Source: Zoogloea sp.
GTDB lineage: Bacteria; Pseudomonadota; Gammaproteobacteria; Burkholderiales; Rhodocyclaceae
Length of the DNA stretch: 64,000 bases
Direction of reading: 5' to 3'
NCBI RefSeq assembly: GCF_023150065.1
Contig: NZ_JAKLLN010000010.1
Span: 1-64,000, forward strand
In this document: positions 52,272 to 61,993 of the stretch, one piece after another
Layout: the number at the start of each line of letters is the position of its first letter
Position numbering within the stretch: position 1 is the first letter of the stretch
Notes under the pieces: generated by a model
What the model saw: only the letters and a program-made list of their open reading frames with translations
Database searches by the model: none
Told to the model about the DNA's origin: nothing
Program-made: the position numbers and the translations under genes

Positions 52272-53180
52272 ATGGATCGACTCGAGGGCATGTCCACCTT
52301 CATCCGCGTGGCCGAGGCGGGCAGCTTCACGGCGGTGGCCGAGCGCCTGGGGCTGGCCCGCTCGGCCATCACCCGCAGCATCGCCGCCCTGGAGGCCCAC
52401 CTGGGCGTCAAGCTGATCGCCCGCAGCACCCGCAACCTGCGCCTCACCACAGCGGGGGAGGTCTACCTGGAGCGCTGCCGGGAGATCCTGGCCCTGGTGG
52501 ATGCCGCCGAGGGCGACCTGGCCGGCGACGAGCGGGCGCCCCGCGGGCCCATCCGCATCAGCGTGCCGGTGAGCTTTGGCGTGCGCCACCTGGCGCCCCT
52601 GGTGGCCGATTTCATCACCACTTACCCCGGGGTGCGCCTGGACGTGGATTTCAACGACCGCCAGGTCAATCTGATCGAGTCCGGCCTCGACATGGCCATC
52701 CGCATCACCACCGAGCTTGATCCGACCCAGGTCGCCCGGCGCCTCAGCACCTCGCGCCTGCTCACCCTGGCTTCCCCCGAATACCTGGCCCGCCACGGCA
52801 GGCCCCGGGTGCCGGACGATCTGCTGATCCACCAGTGCCTGGGCTACACCGGCACCGCCCGCAGCGCCTGGCCCTACCAGGTGGGCGGGGCGCTGCAATG
52901 GGTGCCGGTGCAGGGCCGTCTGCAGGCCAACAGCGGCGACGCCCTGCTCGATGCCTGCCAGCGGGGGCTGGGCATCGTGCGCCAGCCCAGCTTCATTGCC
53001 GCCCCCGCCGTCCGCGCCGGGCTGCTCGAGGTGGTGCTGGCCGACTACCCGGGGCCCGAGCTGGGCATTCACGCGGTGTTTCCCAGCAACCGCTACCTGC
53101 CCACCCGGGTGCGGGCCCTGGCCGACTATCTGGCGGAGCGCATCGGGCCGACCCCGTACTGGGATGAAGGCCTGTCTTGA
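52272..53180 (+). CDS. LysR-type transcriptional regulator
   Basis: A 302-aa LysR protein from MDRLEGMSTFIRVAEAGSFT. The winged HTH (AVAERLGLARSAITRSIAAL) and the LysR substrate domain (RGPIRISVPVSFGVRHLAPL, LIESGLDMAIRITTELDPTQ) are complete. The subgroup (PecT/YhjC-like, with the Phe-Ile-Arg start) often controls reductases or dioxygenases encoded alongside on the opposite strand. Long reading frames upstream on this strand are shadows. Target probably the NmrA-dioxygenase genes. Confidence 0.93.
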   Translation: MDRLEGMSTFIRVAEAGSFTAVAERLGLARSAITRSIAALEAHLGVKLIARSTRNLRLTTAGEVYLERCREILALVDAAEGDLAGDERAPRGPIRISVPVSFGVRHLAPLVADFITTYPGVRLDVDFNDRQVNLIESGLDMAIRITTELDPTQVARRLSTSRLLTLASPEYLARHGRPRVPDDLLIHQCLGYTGTARSAWPYQVGGALQWVPVQGRLQANSGDALLDACQRGLGIVRQPSFIAAPAVRAGLLEVVLADYPGPELGIHAVFPSNRYLPTRVRALADYLAERIGPTPYWDEGLS

Positions 53181-53337
53181 CGTAGCGTCATGTTGCATTG
53201 CGGGGAGAGAGATCTTTGCTATAACGATTCCATAACCGGCCCCCGCAGAGAGCCCCGCCAGCACACAAGAACGCATTCAGCATCCCGTGGCGGAGGGAGG
53301 CGCCGGCATGCAGTCTTCCGGAACAGGAGATGCATCC

Positions 53338-55959
53338 ATGAAGCGCACCGTCATTGCCGTGCTGGCTTTGTTGTCCTCGCTCCTCCTCATCCTGCATTTC
53401 GCCTCGCCGGACAGCCCGGCGCCAGGGCCCGCGCCGGCCCATGCGGCGGATGCGCCGGCCGCGCCCCCGTCAGCCCTCGCCCAACTGCCCGACCCCGGCA
53501 TCCAGGACCAGGACCTGCCCTACCGGGAAGCCTGCGCTCGGGAGGGGCTCAATGAATCCGAATGCGTTGGCCGCCTGATCTGGTTCAAGGCCACCGGCGG
53601 CAACGAGCGCTTCCACACCTACACCTTCCAGCAGCGCGTGGGCGTGCTGGTGGACTGGTTCCGGGTGCTGCGGGCCGACCAGCGCAACGACCGCTTCTGG
53701 GCCTGGGGCATCATCAACGACCCCGCCTGCTGCACCCCGGGCGCCGACGGCTGTCCGGCAAAATCCCTCGACGAAACCTACGGCTTCGACTGGTGCCCTG
53801 GCGACGACGTACTGCTCAAGCACGTGGGCCAGACCGGCTACGTGGACCCGGCCTGCGGCCTGAAGGACGCCGCCCTCGACCCGGACGACCCCCACAGCCA
53901 GGGCGGCAAGACCGACCAGCGCCACAGCGCCTGCGACCTCCATTTCGGCACCTCCACCGGCGCCCTGGGCATCCGCAAGTTTCCCAACCCGCGCTTCGAC
54001 CCGGACAAGTGGAAGGCCGTCAATGGCAGCCTGGGCACCTGGGCCGGCTTCAACCGCAAGATGGACAGCGTCACGGGCCTGGAATCCGACAGCCGGGTCA
54101 GCAAGCTGGCCGATGCCTCCGTCGAGCCGCCCTTCCTGATCGGCACCTCCTGCGGGTCCTGCCACATCGCCTTCGACCCCCTCAACCCGCCGGCCGACCC
54201 GGCCCACCCCAAGTGGGAGAACATCAAGGGCCTGGTGGGCAACCAGTACACCCGCATGTCCGAGCTGCTCGGCTCCGGCATGCACAAGACCGCCCTCGAA
54301 TACCAGATGTTCGCCCACGCCCGCCCGGGGGTGACCGACACCTCGGCCATCTCCCACGACCAGGTGAACAACCCCGGCACTATCAACGCCCTGATCAACG
54401 TGGCCCAGCGCCCGGTGTTCAAGGGCGAGGCGGTGAGCAAGTGGCGAAAGGTGGCCCAGTGCGGTGCCGAGAAGGACGAGGCGAAATGCTGGTGCGAGCC
54501 CGGCCGCCAGGGCAAGTGCTGGCAGTTCGGCACCCGCAACGACGACGTGACGCCGGTCTTCCTGGGCGGCACCAAGGTCAATCTGCCCGGCATCCACCAC
54601 ATCCTGAAGGGCGGCGAAGACTCCACCGGCGCCCACGAGGCCATCCAGCGGGTGTATTTCAACATCGGCTCCTGCGCCGAACAGTGCTGGGTCAATCACT
54701 TCACCGACATGCGCCAGGTGGACCCGGAGCAACGCGGCTTTGGCCAGACACCCTTCAACGTGGGCCAGTGCCGGCGTGACTGCCCCAGCTTCCGGGCGGT
54801 GGAGGACCGCCTGCAGAACCTCCTGGATTTCTTCGCCTCGGCCGAATCCGACGAGACCGACCTGCACGCCGCCCGCGCCAATGCCCGCAAGGCGAAGAAC
54901 CCGGCGGCGGCCTACACCCGCGCCGACCTGGTGGCCGATCTGGAGAAGGAGTTCGGCAAGGGGGCCGTGGCCCGGGGCCAGGCGGTGTTTGCCGACAACT
55001 GCGCCCGCTGCCACTCGAGCATCCCCGAGGCCGAGGGTGGGCCCTTCAAGAGCCGCGACTTCGCCGCCCCCAACGAGGCCCACCCCCGCAAGGTCCGCGC
55101 GGACTTCCTGAGCAACGACCAGACCGTGCCGGTGACCGAGGTGGGCACCTTCCGCTGCCGGTCCCTGCACTCCAACCACATGGCCGGCCACCTCTATATG
55201 GAATACGGCTCCGACAGCCTGCGCGGCCGCGGCGTGATGGCCGACATCCCCGAACCCGAGGCCCTCAAGAACGGCGGCCGGGGCTACCTGCGCAACATCT
55301 CCCTGGTGAATGTGTGGAGCACCGCGCCCTTCATGCACAACAACGCCATCGGCCCCGAGATCTGCGGCAAACCGGCCAACAAGGACAACGACTTCCACCG
55401 CGCCCGCTATGCCGATGCCGACAACCGCCTGCTGGCCAGCCAGCCCGAATGCCTGCGCTACGATCCCAGCGTGGAGGGCCGCTTCGAGCTCTACAGGCGC
55501 TCCATGCACGAGCTGCTGCACCCGGGCGAGCGGGGCCGCAAGATCACCCTGACCAACGCCGACCTGCTCATCGACCTGGGCATCCGCCCCGTCGAGGGCA
55601 AGACCGAAAAGCCCCTGGGTGGCTTCGGTCAGGTGAAGATCCCCATGGGCGTGAGCGCCGGCTTCCTCAACGGTCTGCTGCACAAGCAGCTCATCGGTGA
55701 TCTCTTCCTGGCCAAGCGCGACCCGGCCCGGCTGGAGGCCGCCGGCCGGAAGGATCTGGTGCCCACCCTGCAGGCCATCGCCGACGACGTGCTCAAGAAC
55801 CCGGCGCGTTTCGTGGAGATCCTGCGGGAGAAGCGCGACTTCCTGGCGGCCCACTACCAGACCTGCGACCAGCTGGTGGAGAACGAGGGCCACCGCTTCG
55901 GCGAGGACCTCTCCGAAGCCGACAAGAAGGCCGTCACCGCCTTCCTCGCCACCCTGTGA
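53338..55959 (+). CDS. Di-haem cytochrome c, MauG/RoxA-like (large)
   Basis: An 873-aa exported protein from MKRTVIAVLALLSSLLLIL with AGGAGA upstream. Two haem-binding motifs are visible: CGSCH (in GTSCGSCHIAFDP) and CARCH (in DNCARCHSSIPE). Additional cysteine-rich segments (DPACCTPGADGC, KCWCEPGRQGKCW) may form disulfides. The C-terminal RNISLVNVWSTAPFMHNNAI resembles the conserved distal-haem region of di-haem peroxidase/RoxA-type proteins. First gene of a five-gene exported redox cluster. Substrate unknown. Confidence 0.85.
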   Translation: MKRTVIAVLALLSSLLLILHFASPDSPAPGPAPAHAADAPAAPPSALAQLPDPGIQDQDLPYREACAREGLNESECVGRLIWFKATGGNERFHTYTFQQRVGVLVDWFRVLRADQRNDRFWAWGIINDPACCTPGADGCPAKSLDETYGFDWCPGDDVLLKHVGQTGYVDPACGLKDAALDPDDPHSQGGKTDQRHSACDLHFGTSTGALGIRKFPNPRFDPDKWKAVNGSLGTWAGFNRKMDSVTGLESDSRVSKLADASVEPPFLIGTSCGSCHIAFDPLNPPADPAHPKWENIKGLVGNQYTRMSELLGSGMHKTALEYQMFAHARPGVTDTSAISHDQVNNPGTINALINVAQRPVFKGEAVSKWRKVAQCGAEKDEAKCWCEPGRQGKCWQFGTRNDDVTPVFLGGTKVNLPGIHHILKGGEDSTGAHEAIQRVYFNIGSCAEQCWVNHFTDMRQVDPEQRGFGQTPFNVGQCRRDCPSFRAVEDRLQNLLDFFASAESDETDLHAARANARKAKNPAAAYTRADLVADLEKEFGKGAVARGQAVFADNCARCHSSIPEAEGGPFKSRDFAAPNEAHPRKVRADFLSNDQTVPVTEVGTFRCRSLHSNHMAGHLYMEYGSDSLRGRGVMADIPEPEALKNGGRGYLRNISLVNVWSTAPFMHNNAIGPEICGKPANKDNDFHRARYADADNRLLASQPECLRYDPSVEGRFELYRRSMHELLHPGERGRKITLTNADLLIDLGIRPVEGKTEKPLGGFGQVKIPMGVSAGFLNGLLHKQLIGDLFLAKRDPARLEAAGRKDLVPTLQAIADDVLKNPARFVEILREKRDFLAAHYQTCDQLVENEGHRFGEDLSEADKKAVTAFLATL

Positions 55960-55973
55960 GAGGAGCCGCCGCC

Positions 55974-56849
55974 ATGCCCGCCCGCCAACTCGCCCTGGCC
56001 CTGTGCGCCGTGCTGGGCCTCGCCGCCTGCAGCAAGGACGTGCCCCAGCCCAACATCGCCTTCGCCCCCTGGGACAAGGCCTACGCCTCCAAGCAGGACC
56101 TGGCCCAGGTGGACTATGCCCATCCCCTGTCCGCCGCCGAGATCGCCCGCATCACCCCGGAGTGGCTGGCCACCCTCGACCAGGAGCAGATCGACCAGAT
56201 CTACGCCCGCCTCAGCGCCGGCCCCATCCCCGACGGCGCCTTTGACGGCAAGATCCTGCTGCCCCGGGGCGGCACCGGCAAGTTCCGCCTGTCGGAGATC
56301 GTCGGCGGTTTTACCGGCATGGGCCTGCACCTCAAGGGCCTGGTGCTGGAGGACGTGGGCGAGACCCTGTGGCGCGGCAAGGTCTTCTACCGCAACGACC
56401 GGGTGCTGAGGAACCGCATCGAAGATCTCTCCCTGCTCAAGAAGATGGGCCTGGTGAAGGGCGACCCGGCAAAGATGAACTTCGAGGGCAAGGAGACCTG
56501 GCTGCTCTTTCCGGCCAAGCTCTACTGCGGGCAGAGCCTGCTCGACGCCCGGCGCGAGTCCATCATCATCGACTACTTCTTCACCGACGAGATCGCCGGC
56601 TACCAGGAGAACCCCGACTTCCTGGCCGGCCGCCGCGGCCTGCGGGTGCGCGACGAGATCCGCATGATCCGCCCCGGCTTTTACCTGGGCCGGGCCTATC
56701 TGGACAAGGCCTTCGCCCTCAACTTCACCCTCTACAACAAGGCCATGGACGAGCAGGGGCGCGACGCCTTCGTCAAGACCGGCCAGGTGCAGGAGGACTG
56801 CTGGCCCGGCACCCAGCCCCGTAAGCTCGTGGTGGCGGCCGGCGGCTGA
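55974..56849 (+). CDS. Predicted lipoprotein of the cytochrome cluster, unknown
   Basis: A 291-aa protein from MPARQLALALCAVLGLAAC with the lipobox LAAC at Cys19; AGGAG lies nine bases upstream. No haem motif. The mature part contains KILLPRGGTGKFRLSEIVGG, WRGKVFYRND and FFTDEIAGYQEN and is not a family I recognise. It starts 14 bp after the first cytochrome and is surely co-transcribed. A membrane-bound partner of the cytochromes is likely. Confidence 0.75.
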   Translation: MPARQLALALCAVLGLAACSKDVPQPNIAFAPWDKAYASKQDLAQVDYAHPLSAAEIARITPEWLATLDQEQIDQIYARLSAGPIPDGAFDGKILLPRGGTGKFRLSEIVGGFTGMGLHLKGLVLEDVGETLWRGKVFYRNDRVLRNRIEDLSLLKKMGLVKGDPAKMNFEGKETWLLFPAKLYCGQSLLDARRESIIIDYFFTDEIAGYQENPDFLAGRRGLRVRDEIRMIRPGFYLGRAYLDKAFALNFTLYNKAMDEQGRDAFVKTGQVQEDCWPGTQPRKLVVAAGG

Positions 56850-56873
56850 GGGCCGGTGGGGTGGGGCGCCATC

Positions 56874-58940
56874 ATGGACCATCGCCGGGCCAGCCTCGGG
56901 TGGGTGCCGCTGCGGGGGGCCCTCGGCGCCCTGACGGCACTGCTGGCGCTGGTGACGATGGCCTGGGGCGCTGAGCCTCCCCCGCCCGGGCCCACCTGGG
57001 TCGTTGACCCGGCCGGGCCGGGCCCGCAGCTGCCGCCGGCGGGCGCCTCCCTCTTCGACATGCTTTTTGCCGGCCCGGGCGGGCGGCACGCGCTGCCCTT
57101 TCCCTTCGAGGCACTGGTGGCCCGCATCGGCGCCGAGCTGGTGGCCGACCCCGGCAGCACCCTGCCGCCCGTCAAGGCGGTGCTGATCCCCCTCGGCCGT
57201 TCCCTGCAGCGCAGCGCGGCGGCCCCCGACTATTTCCGCTTCCCCCGGGTGGTCATCGCCGCCGACGGCGCGCCCGCGCCGGGCTCCCCCTGGCTGCTCC
57301 GCGACCGCCTCTACATCGGCTACCTCGAGAAGGCGGCGGTGCTCGAGGTGATCAGCTACAACGAGGCCGCCGGGCGCTTCGAGTTCCAGCTGGTCAGCGA
57401 CTACCGGGCCGGCGGCCAGCCCCGGGTGCGCTACGCCAACCGCAACGTGTGCTTTGCCTGCCACCACAACGGTGCGCCCATCTTCTCCCGGGCCTTGTGG
57501 GACGAGACCAACGCCAATCCGGCGGTGGCCGCCCTGCTCGAAGCCCAGGGCCGCGATTTCCATGGCATCGCCCCGCGGCGGGGCGTGGACCTGCCCTACG
57601 CCATCGACAACGCCGTGCGCCGGGCCAACCGCCTGGCCTTGACCCAGCGCCTGTGGCAGGAGGGCTGCGGCCCCGGCCCCGACGGGCAGCACTGCCGGGC
57701 TGGGCTCTACGCCGCGGCCCTGCGTCTGCGCCTGGCCGATGGCCTGGCCCTGCCGCCCGCCCAGGCGATTGACGCCCGGACAGCCGCCACCCTCAAGGCC
57801 ACCGCCGCCCGCCTGTGGCCCGGCGGCCTGGCCCTGGGGCGGGCCGACCTGCCCAACCGCAACCCCCTGCAGGGGCTGACCCGCTGGCCCGATGACCCCG
57901 CCGCGCGGCAGGCCCGCGCCCATGTGCCGGCCGCCTTCGACCCCCTGGCGCCCCGCCTGCCCGACAGCTTCTGGCGGGCTGACGGGGCGGATGCCGTCGC
58001 CGAGGCGGTGGGCGGCCTGGCCGGATTCGTCGCCGACGGCGACTGGGCGCGTTTCCAGGCGGCCCTGGCCCGGCAGGGCGCCGCCTTGCCCCGGGTGGTC
58101 CGGCAGCTCACCTGCACCCCGCTGCCCGCGTCCCGGGCCTCCCGCTGTCAGGATGCCCGGGGTGCCAGCCTGGACCTCGACCCGGACAGCCGCCAGGTGC
58201 GGCGCCTCAGCCTCGACGGTGAGGCAGCACGGGCCCCGTTTGCCCTCACGCCTCGGCCCGGCCTGCGTCTGGCGGGGGGCGATGTGCTGGAGGCGCTGGA
58301 CACCACCGGTGTCGTCCGCGGGCAGGGCCGCCTGCGCCTGACCGTGCGCGCCGACAGTCAGGCCTTGGGCATGGCCCTGGCCCGGATCGCCGGGGGCGCC
58401 GATGCGGACCTGCTGCCGGGCGGGCAGCCTTTTCCCCGGGCGGCCCTGATGCGCGCCCTGCTGACGGCCCTCGGCGACACGCCCCGAGAGCGGCCCGGGG
58501 TGTCTCCGCCTCCCGCACTGGCCGCCGATCCGGGGGGCTCCGCGCTGGCCGAAGGCGGCCTGCCTGCCTCCCTGGCGGCCTTCCAGGCCTGGTGCGCCGC
58601 CTGCCACCTGGGCAGCGAGGCCTCGCCCCCCAACTTCCTGCATGGCCCGGCCGACGGGCTGGCCGCGCGCCTGCGCCAGTGCGCCCCGCGCATCTACGTA
58701 CGGCTGGCCATGGCCCGCCTGCCCTTCGCCGCCCGGGCCAAGACGCCCATGCCCCCCGAAACCCTGCTGCCGGCCCTGGGCACCCACCCCGCAGCCTGGG
58801 CCGCGAGCCCCGCGCGGGCCGGCCTGGAGGTCACCGTGGCCGCCCTTCTCAAGGCCGAGAGCGGCCGCGACCCGGACATCGACAGCCTGCTGGCCGGCGG
58901 CTACGAAGCCCTGCGCCCATGCCTGGCCCCCACGCCATGA
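56874..58940 (+). CDS. Di-haem cytochrome c family protein (2)
   Basis: A 688-aa exported protein; signal segment GALGALTALLALVTMAWGA. Haem motifs CFACH (in NRNVCFACHHNGAPIFSRAL) near residue 195 and CAACH (in FQAWCAACHLGSEASPPN) near 570. The central part is Ala/Pro/Arg-rich and poorly conserved. The start is taken at ATG 56874; a GTG six codons upstream is possible. The gene ends 19 bp before the next cytochrome, with a GAGGAGG ribosome site between. Confidence 0.78.
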   Translation: MDHRRASLGWVPLRGALGALTALLALVTMAWGAEPPPPGPTWVVDPAGPGPQLPPAGASLFDMLFAGPGGRHALPFPFEALVARIGAELVADPGSTLPPVKAVLIPLGRSLQRSAAAPDYFRFPRVVIAADGAPAPGSPWLLRDRLYIGYLEKAAVLEVISYNEAAGRFEFQLVSDYRAGGQPRVRYANRNVCFACHHNGAPIFSRALWDETNANPAVAALLEAQGRDFHGIAPRRGVDLPYAIDNAVRRANRLALTQRLWQEGCGPGPDGQHCRAGLYAAALRLRLADGLALPPAQAIDARTAATLKATAARLWPGGLALGRADLPNRNPLQGLTRWPDDPAARQARAHVPAAFDPLAPRLPDSFWRADGADAVAEAVGGLAGFVADGDWARFQAALARQGAALPRVVRQLTCTPLPASRASRCQDARGASLDLDPDSRQVRRLSLDGEAARAPFALTPRPGLRLAGGDVLEALDTTGVVRGQGRLRLTVRADSQALGMALARIAGGADADLLPGGQPFPRAALMRALLTALGDTPRERPGVSPPPALAADPGGSALAEGGLPASLAAFQAWCAACHLGSEASPPNFLHGPADGLAARLRQCAPRIYVRLAMARLPFAARAKTPMPPETLLPALGTHPAAWAASPARAGLEVTVAALLKAESGRDPDIDSLLAGGYEALRPCLAPTP

Positions 58941-58959
58941 CCCCGAGGAGGATGCCGCC

Positions 58960-60477
58960 ATGCCCCACCGAGCCGTGATCCCCGCCGCGCGCTGGAAGCG
59001 CCGCTTCCTGGCCCTCTTCGCCTTCACCGTGCTGCTGCCGGCGGCCATCCTGCTGTGGCTCGCCGGGCGCTTTGGCGGCGACATCCCGGTGGACTACGCC
59101 GACCCGGTGGAGCACTTCAAGTACGGCTCCACCGGCGGCGAGCACGAGATGGGCTTCCCCTACTGGATCTGGCGGGCCCTGCCCGAGGTGTGCGGCCAGT
59201 ACCTGCCGGGGCCCGGCTACCAGTCCATCGGCATGCTCTACGAGACCAAGCCCGACGGCAGCCTGCGCGACCTGCCGGTGGGGACGTCCCGGCGCCGCTA
59301 CCAGGGGGTGGATCGGGTCTTTGTAAACTGCGCCGTGTGCCACACCAGCACCGTGCGCACCGCTGCCGGCCAGCCGCCGCTGCTGGTGCCGGGCATGCCC
59401 GCCGCCCAGTTCAACATGAAGGCCTTCGAGGAGTTCTTCTTCCGCTGCGCCGCCGACCCGCGCTTTGCCAAGGAGTACCTGATCCCCGAGATCCAGCGCC
59501 AGGGCGCCGACCTGGACCTGCTGGACCGCTACCTGGTCTACCCCGCCGCCATCGCCATCATGCGTGACCGGGTGCTGGCCCTGAAGGGGCGCTTCGAGTG
59601 GGTCTTCGAGCAGCACCCTTGGGGCCCGGGGCGGGTGGACACCTTCAACTCGGCCAAGGTGATCTTCAATTTCCCCATGCACCGGCTCGACCCGAAGGAG
59701 TTCGACGCGCCGGCGGATTTTCCGTCCCTGTGGCTGCAGCGCCCGCGCCGCGAACCCCGTGCCATGGAGCTGCACTGGGACGGCAACAACACCGACATGA
59801 CCGAACGCAACAAGAGCGCCGCCTTCGGCACCGGCACCACTCCGCCCACCATCGACCTGCCGCGCATCCGCCGGGTGGAGGAGTGGATCCTCGACGCCGA
59901 GCCGCCGGCCTTCGGCACGCTCTTTCCGGTGGATCAGGCCCTGGCCGCGCGGGGTGCGCCGCTCTACGCCGAATACTGCGCCGCCTGCCACGGCGCCAGC
60001 GGGCGGGACTTCAGCGGCCCCTACGTGGGCCGGGTCACGCCCCTGGCCGAGGTGGGCACCGACCGCCGCCGCCTGGATTCCTACACCCACACCCTGGCGG
60101 TAAACCAGGCCACCCTCTACGCCGGCTACCCCTGGCGCTTCACCCAGTTCCGCAAGACCCATGGTTACGCCAACATGCCCCTGGACGGCCTCTGGCTGCG
60201 GGCGCCCTACCTGCACAACGGCTCGGTGCCCAGCCTGCGCGACCTGCTGGAGCCGGCGGCCCGGCGGCCGGCCGTGTTCTGGCGCGGCAGCGATGTATAC
60301 GACCCGGCCCGGGTCGGTTTCGTCTCCGACCAGCCCCAGGTGGACGGCAAGCGCCTGTTCCGCTTCGATACCACGGTGCCGGGCAACGGCAACGCCGGCC
60401 ACGAGGGGCAGCGCTACGGCACGGCGCTGCCCGATGCCGACAAGGCCGCCCTGGTCGAGTACCTGAAGACTTTCTGA
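58960..60477 (+). CDS. Di-haem cytochrome c, RoxA/MauG-like (3)
   Basis: A 505-aa protein anchored by an N-terminal helix (FLALFAFTVLLPAAILLWLA). Haem motifs CAVCH (FVNCAVCHTSTVR) and CAACH (AEYCAACHGASGR). The C-terminus has LDGLWLRAPYLHNGSVPSLR and DLLEPAARRPAVFWRGSDVY, the signature region of RoxA-like and di-haem peroxidase-like oxidases. A paralogue of the next gene. Good Shine-Dalgarno. Electron transfer or oxidative cleavage in the periplasm is likely. Confidence 0.85.
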   Translation: MPHRAVIPAARWKRRFLALFAFTVLLPAAILLWLAGRFGGDIPVDYADPVEHFKYGSTGGEHEMGFPYWIWRALPEVCGQYLPGPGYQSIGMLYETKPDGSLRDLPVGTSRRRYQGVDRVFVNCAVCHTSTVRTAAGQPPLLVPGMPAAQFNMKAFEEFFFRCAADPRFAKEYLIPEIQRQGADLDLLDRYLVYPAAIAIMRDRVLALKGRFEWVFEQHPWGPGRVDTFNSAKVIFNFPMHRLDPKEFDAPADFPSLWLQRPRREPRAMELHWDGNNTDMTERNKSAAFGTGTTPPTIDLPRIRRVEEWILDAEPPAFGTLFPVDQALAARGAPLYAEYCAACHGASGRDFSGPYVGRVTPLAEVGTDRRRLDSYTHTLAVNQATLYAGYPWRFTQFRKTHGYANMPLDGLWLRAPYLHNGSVPSLRDLLEPAARRPAVFWRGSDVYDPARVGFVSDQPQVDGKRLFRFDTTVPGNGNAGHEGQRYGTALPDADKAALVEYLKTF

Positions 60478-60489
60478 GGGGAGCCCGCC

Positions 60490-61974
60490 ATGACCTTTCC
60501 CGCCTCCATCCCGCGACGTGTCTGGCTGCGCGCCGCTGCCGTCGTGCTGCTCCTCACCCTCATCGTCGGTGCCTATCTGGGCTGGAGCCGTGGCTTCCGC
60601 GAGGAGCCCCAGCCCGCCTGGGTCTTCGAATCAGCCGAGAGCCGCTTCCGCTATGGCTCCATCGGCGCCGAACACGACGCCGGCGTGCCCTACTGGATCT
60701 TCTACGTGCTGCCCCGGGTCTTCCCCGAGAAATTCCGCCAGGACGGCCAGCAGGTGGCAGGTGGCTATGCCGCCCTGGGCGTGGCCTGGGAACAGGGCCA
60801 GGAGCTGCCCGTCGGCTTCACCAAGAAGACCATCGGCTTTCCCCGGGTGGGCAACAACTGCGCCGCCTGCCATACCACCAGCTACCGGCGCAGCCCCGAC
60901 TCCAACCCGGTCTTCGTCAGCGGCGGGCCCGGGCATACGGTGAACATCGAGAACTTCTTCCGCCTGCTCATCGAATGCGCCCGCGACCCGCGCTTCAACG
61001 CCGACATCCTGATGGCCGAAATCAACCGTGTGACGCACCTGGACGTGATCGACCAGCTGCTCTACCGCTTCGTGATCATCCCGGTGACGCGCAAGCGCCT
61101 GCTGGAGCGGGAGGCCCAGTTTGCCTGGATCTTCCGCCCGGACTTTCCGGAATGGGGGCGGGGCCGCGATGACGGCATGAACCTGACCCGCTACTTCATG
61201 CTCAAGGCGCCCATGGACGACCGCTTCGGCCCCGCCGACATCCCCGCCGTATGGAACCTGGCCAAATACAAGGCCGAGACCGGCCAGCTGCCCAATTACG
61301 CCGGCGACACCCACGACGTGCACTCCGTGATGATCGACTCGGCCCTGGGGGTGCTTGGCGCCCCCCCGGCCGACAAGGCCGACTTCCACGCCCAGGTGAA
61401 ATGGCTGCAGGACTACCTGAGCGCCCTTGCGCCACCGCTCTATCCCTTCCCGGTGGATGCCGCCCGGGCGGCGGCCGGCAAGCGGGTGTTCGACGCCGAA
61501 TGCGCCGCCTGCCACGCCAGCCCGCGCACCGGCACACGCATCCCCCTGGCCGAGGTGGGCACCGACCCCGGCCGCCTGGACACCTGGGACAAGGCCTCGG
61601 CCATCAAGGGCAATCAGGTGGTGGCCGCCATGGGCATCACCCGCAAGGGCCTGGTGGAGGAAGACCTGCCCGGCTACAAGATCCCCTTCCTCGACGGCAT
61701 CTGGCTGCGCGCCCCCTACCTCCACAACGGCGCCGTGCCCACCCTGCGCGACCTGCTGGAGCCCGCAGCACAGCGGCCCCGGGAATTCTGGCGAGGCTAC
61801 GACGTGTTCGACCCGCTGAAGGTGGGCTTCATCACCGACGGCGACGAGGCCCGCCGGGTGGGCACGCGCATGGATGTGAGCCAGCGGGGCAGCGGCAACC
61901 AGGGCCACGAATTCGGCACCAGGCTGCCGGCGGCCGACAAGGAGGCGCTGGTTGAGTATCTGAAGACCTTGTGA
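60490..61974 (+). CDS. Di-haem cytochrome c, RoxA/MauG-like (4)
   Basis: A 494-aa paralogue of the preceding gene, 12 bp downstream. N-terminal anchor (AAAVVLLLTLIVGAYLGW), haem motifs CAACH (NNCAACHTTSYRR) and CAACH (AECAACHASPRTG), and a C-terminus with LDGIWLRAPYLHNGAVPTLR and EFWRGYDVFDPLKVGF. Both paralogues share the opening theme of RFRYGSIGAEHDAGVPYWIF. The duplication suggests a heteromeric or sequential redox pair. Ends the cluster 19 bp before the TIR-CHAT gene on the other strand. Confidence 0.86.
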   Translation: MTFPASIPRRVWLRAAAVVLLLTLIVGAYLGWSRGFREEPQPAWVFESAESRFRYGSIGAEHDAGVPYWIFYVLPRVFPEKFRQDGQQVAGGYAALGVAWEQGQELPVGFTKKTIGFPRVGNNCAACHTTSYRRSPDSNPVFVSGGPGHTVNIENFFRLLIECARDPRFNADILMAEINRVTHLDVIDQLLYRFVIIPVTRKRLLEREAQFAWIFRPDFPEWGRGRDDGMNLTRYFMLKAPMDDRFGPADIPAVWNLAKYKAETGQLPNYAGDTHDVHSVMIDSALGVLGAPPADKADFHAQVKWLQDYLSALAPPLYPFPVDAARAAAGKRVFDAECAACHASPRTGTRIPLAEVGTDPGRLDTWDKASAIKGNQVVAAMGITRKGLVEEDLPGYKIPFLDGIWLRAPYLHNGAVPTLRDLLEPAAQRPREFWRGYDVFDPLKVGFITDGDEARRVGTRMDVSQRGSGNQGHEFGTRLPAADKEALVEYLKTL

Positions 61975-61993
61975 GCCCGGGCGAGCCGGGGCC

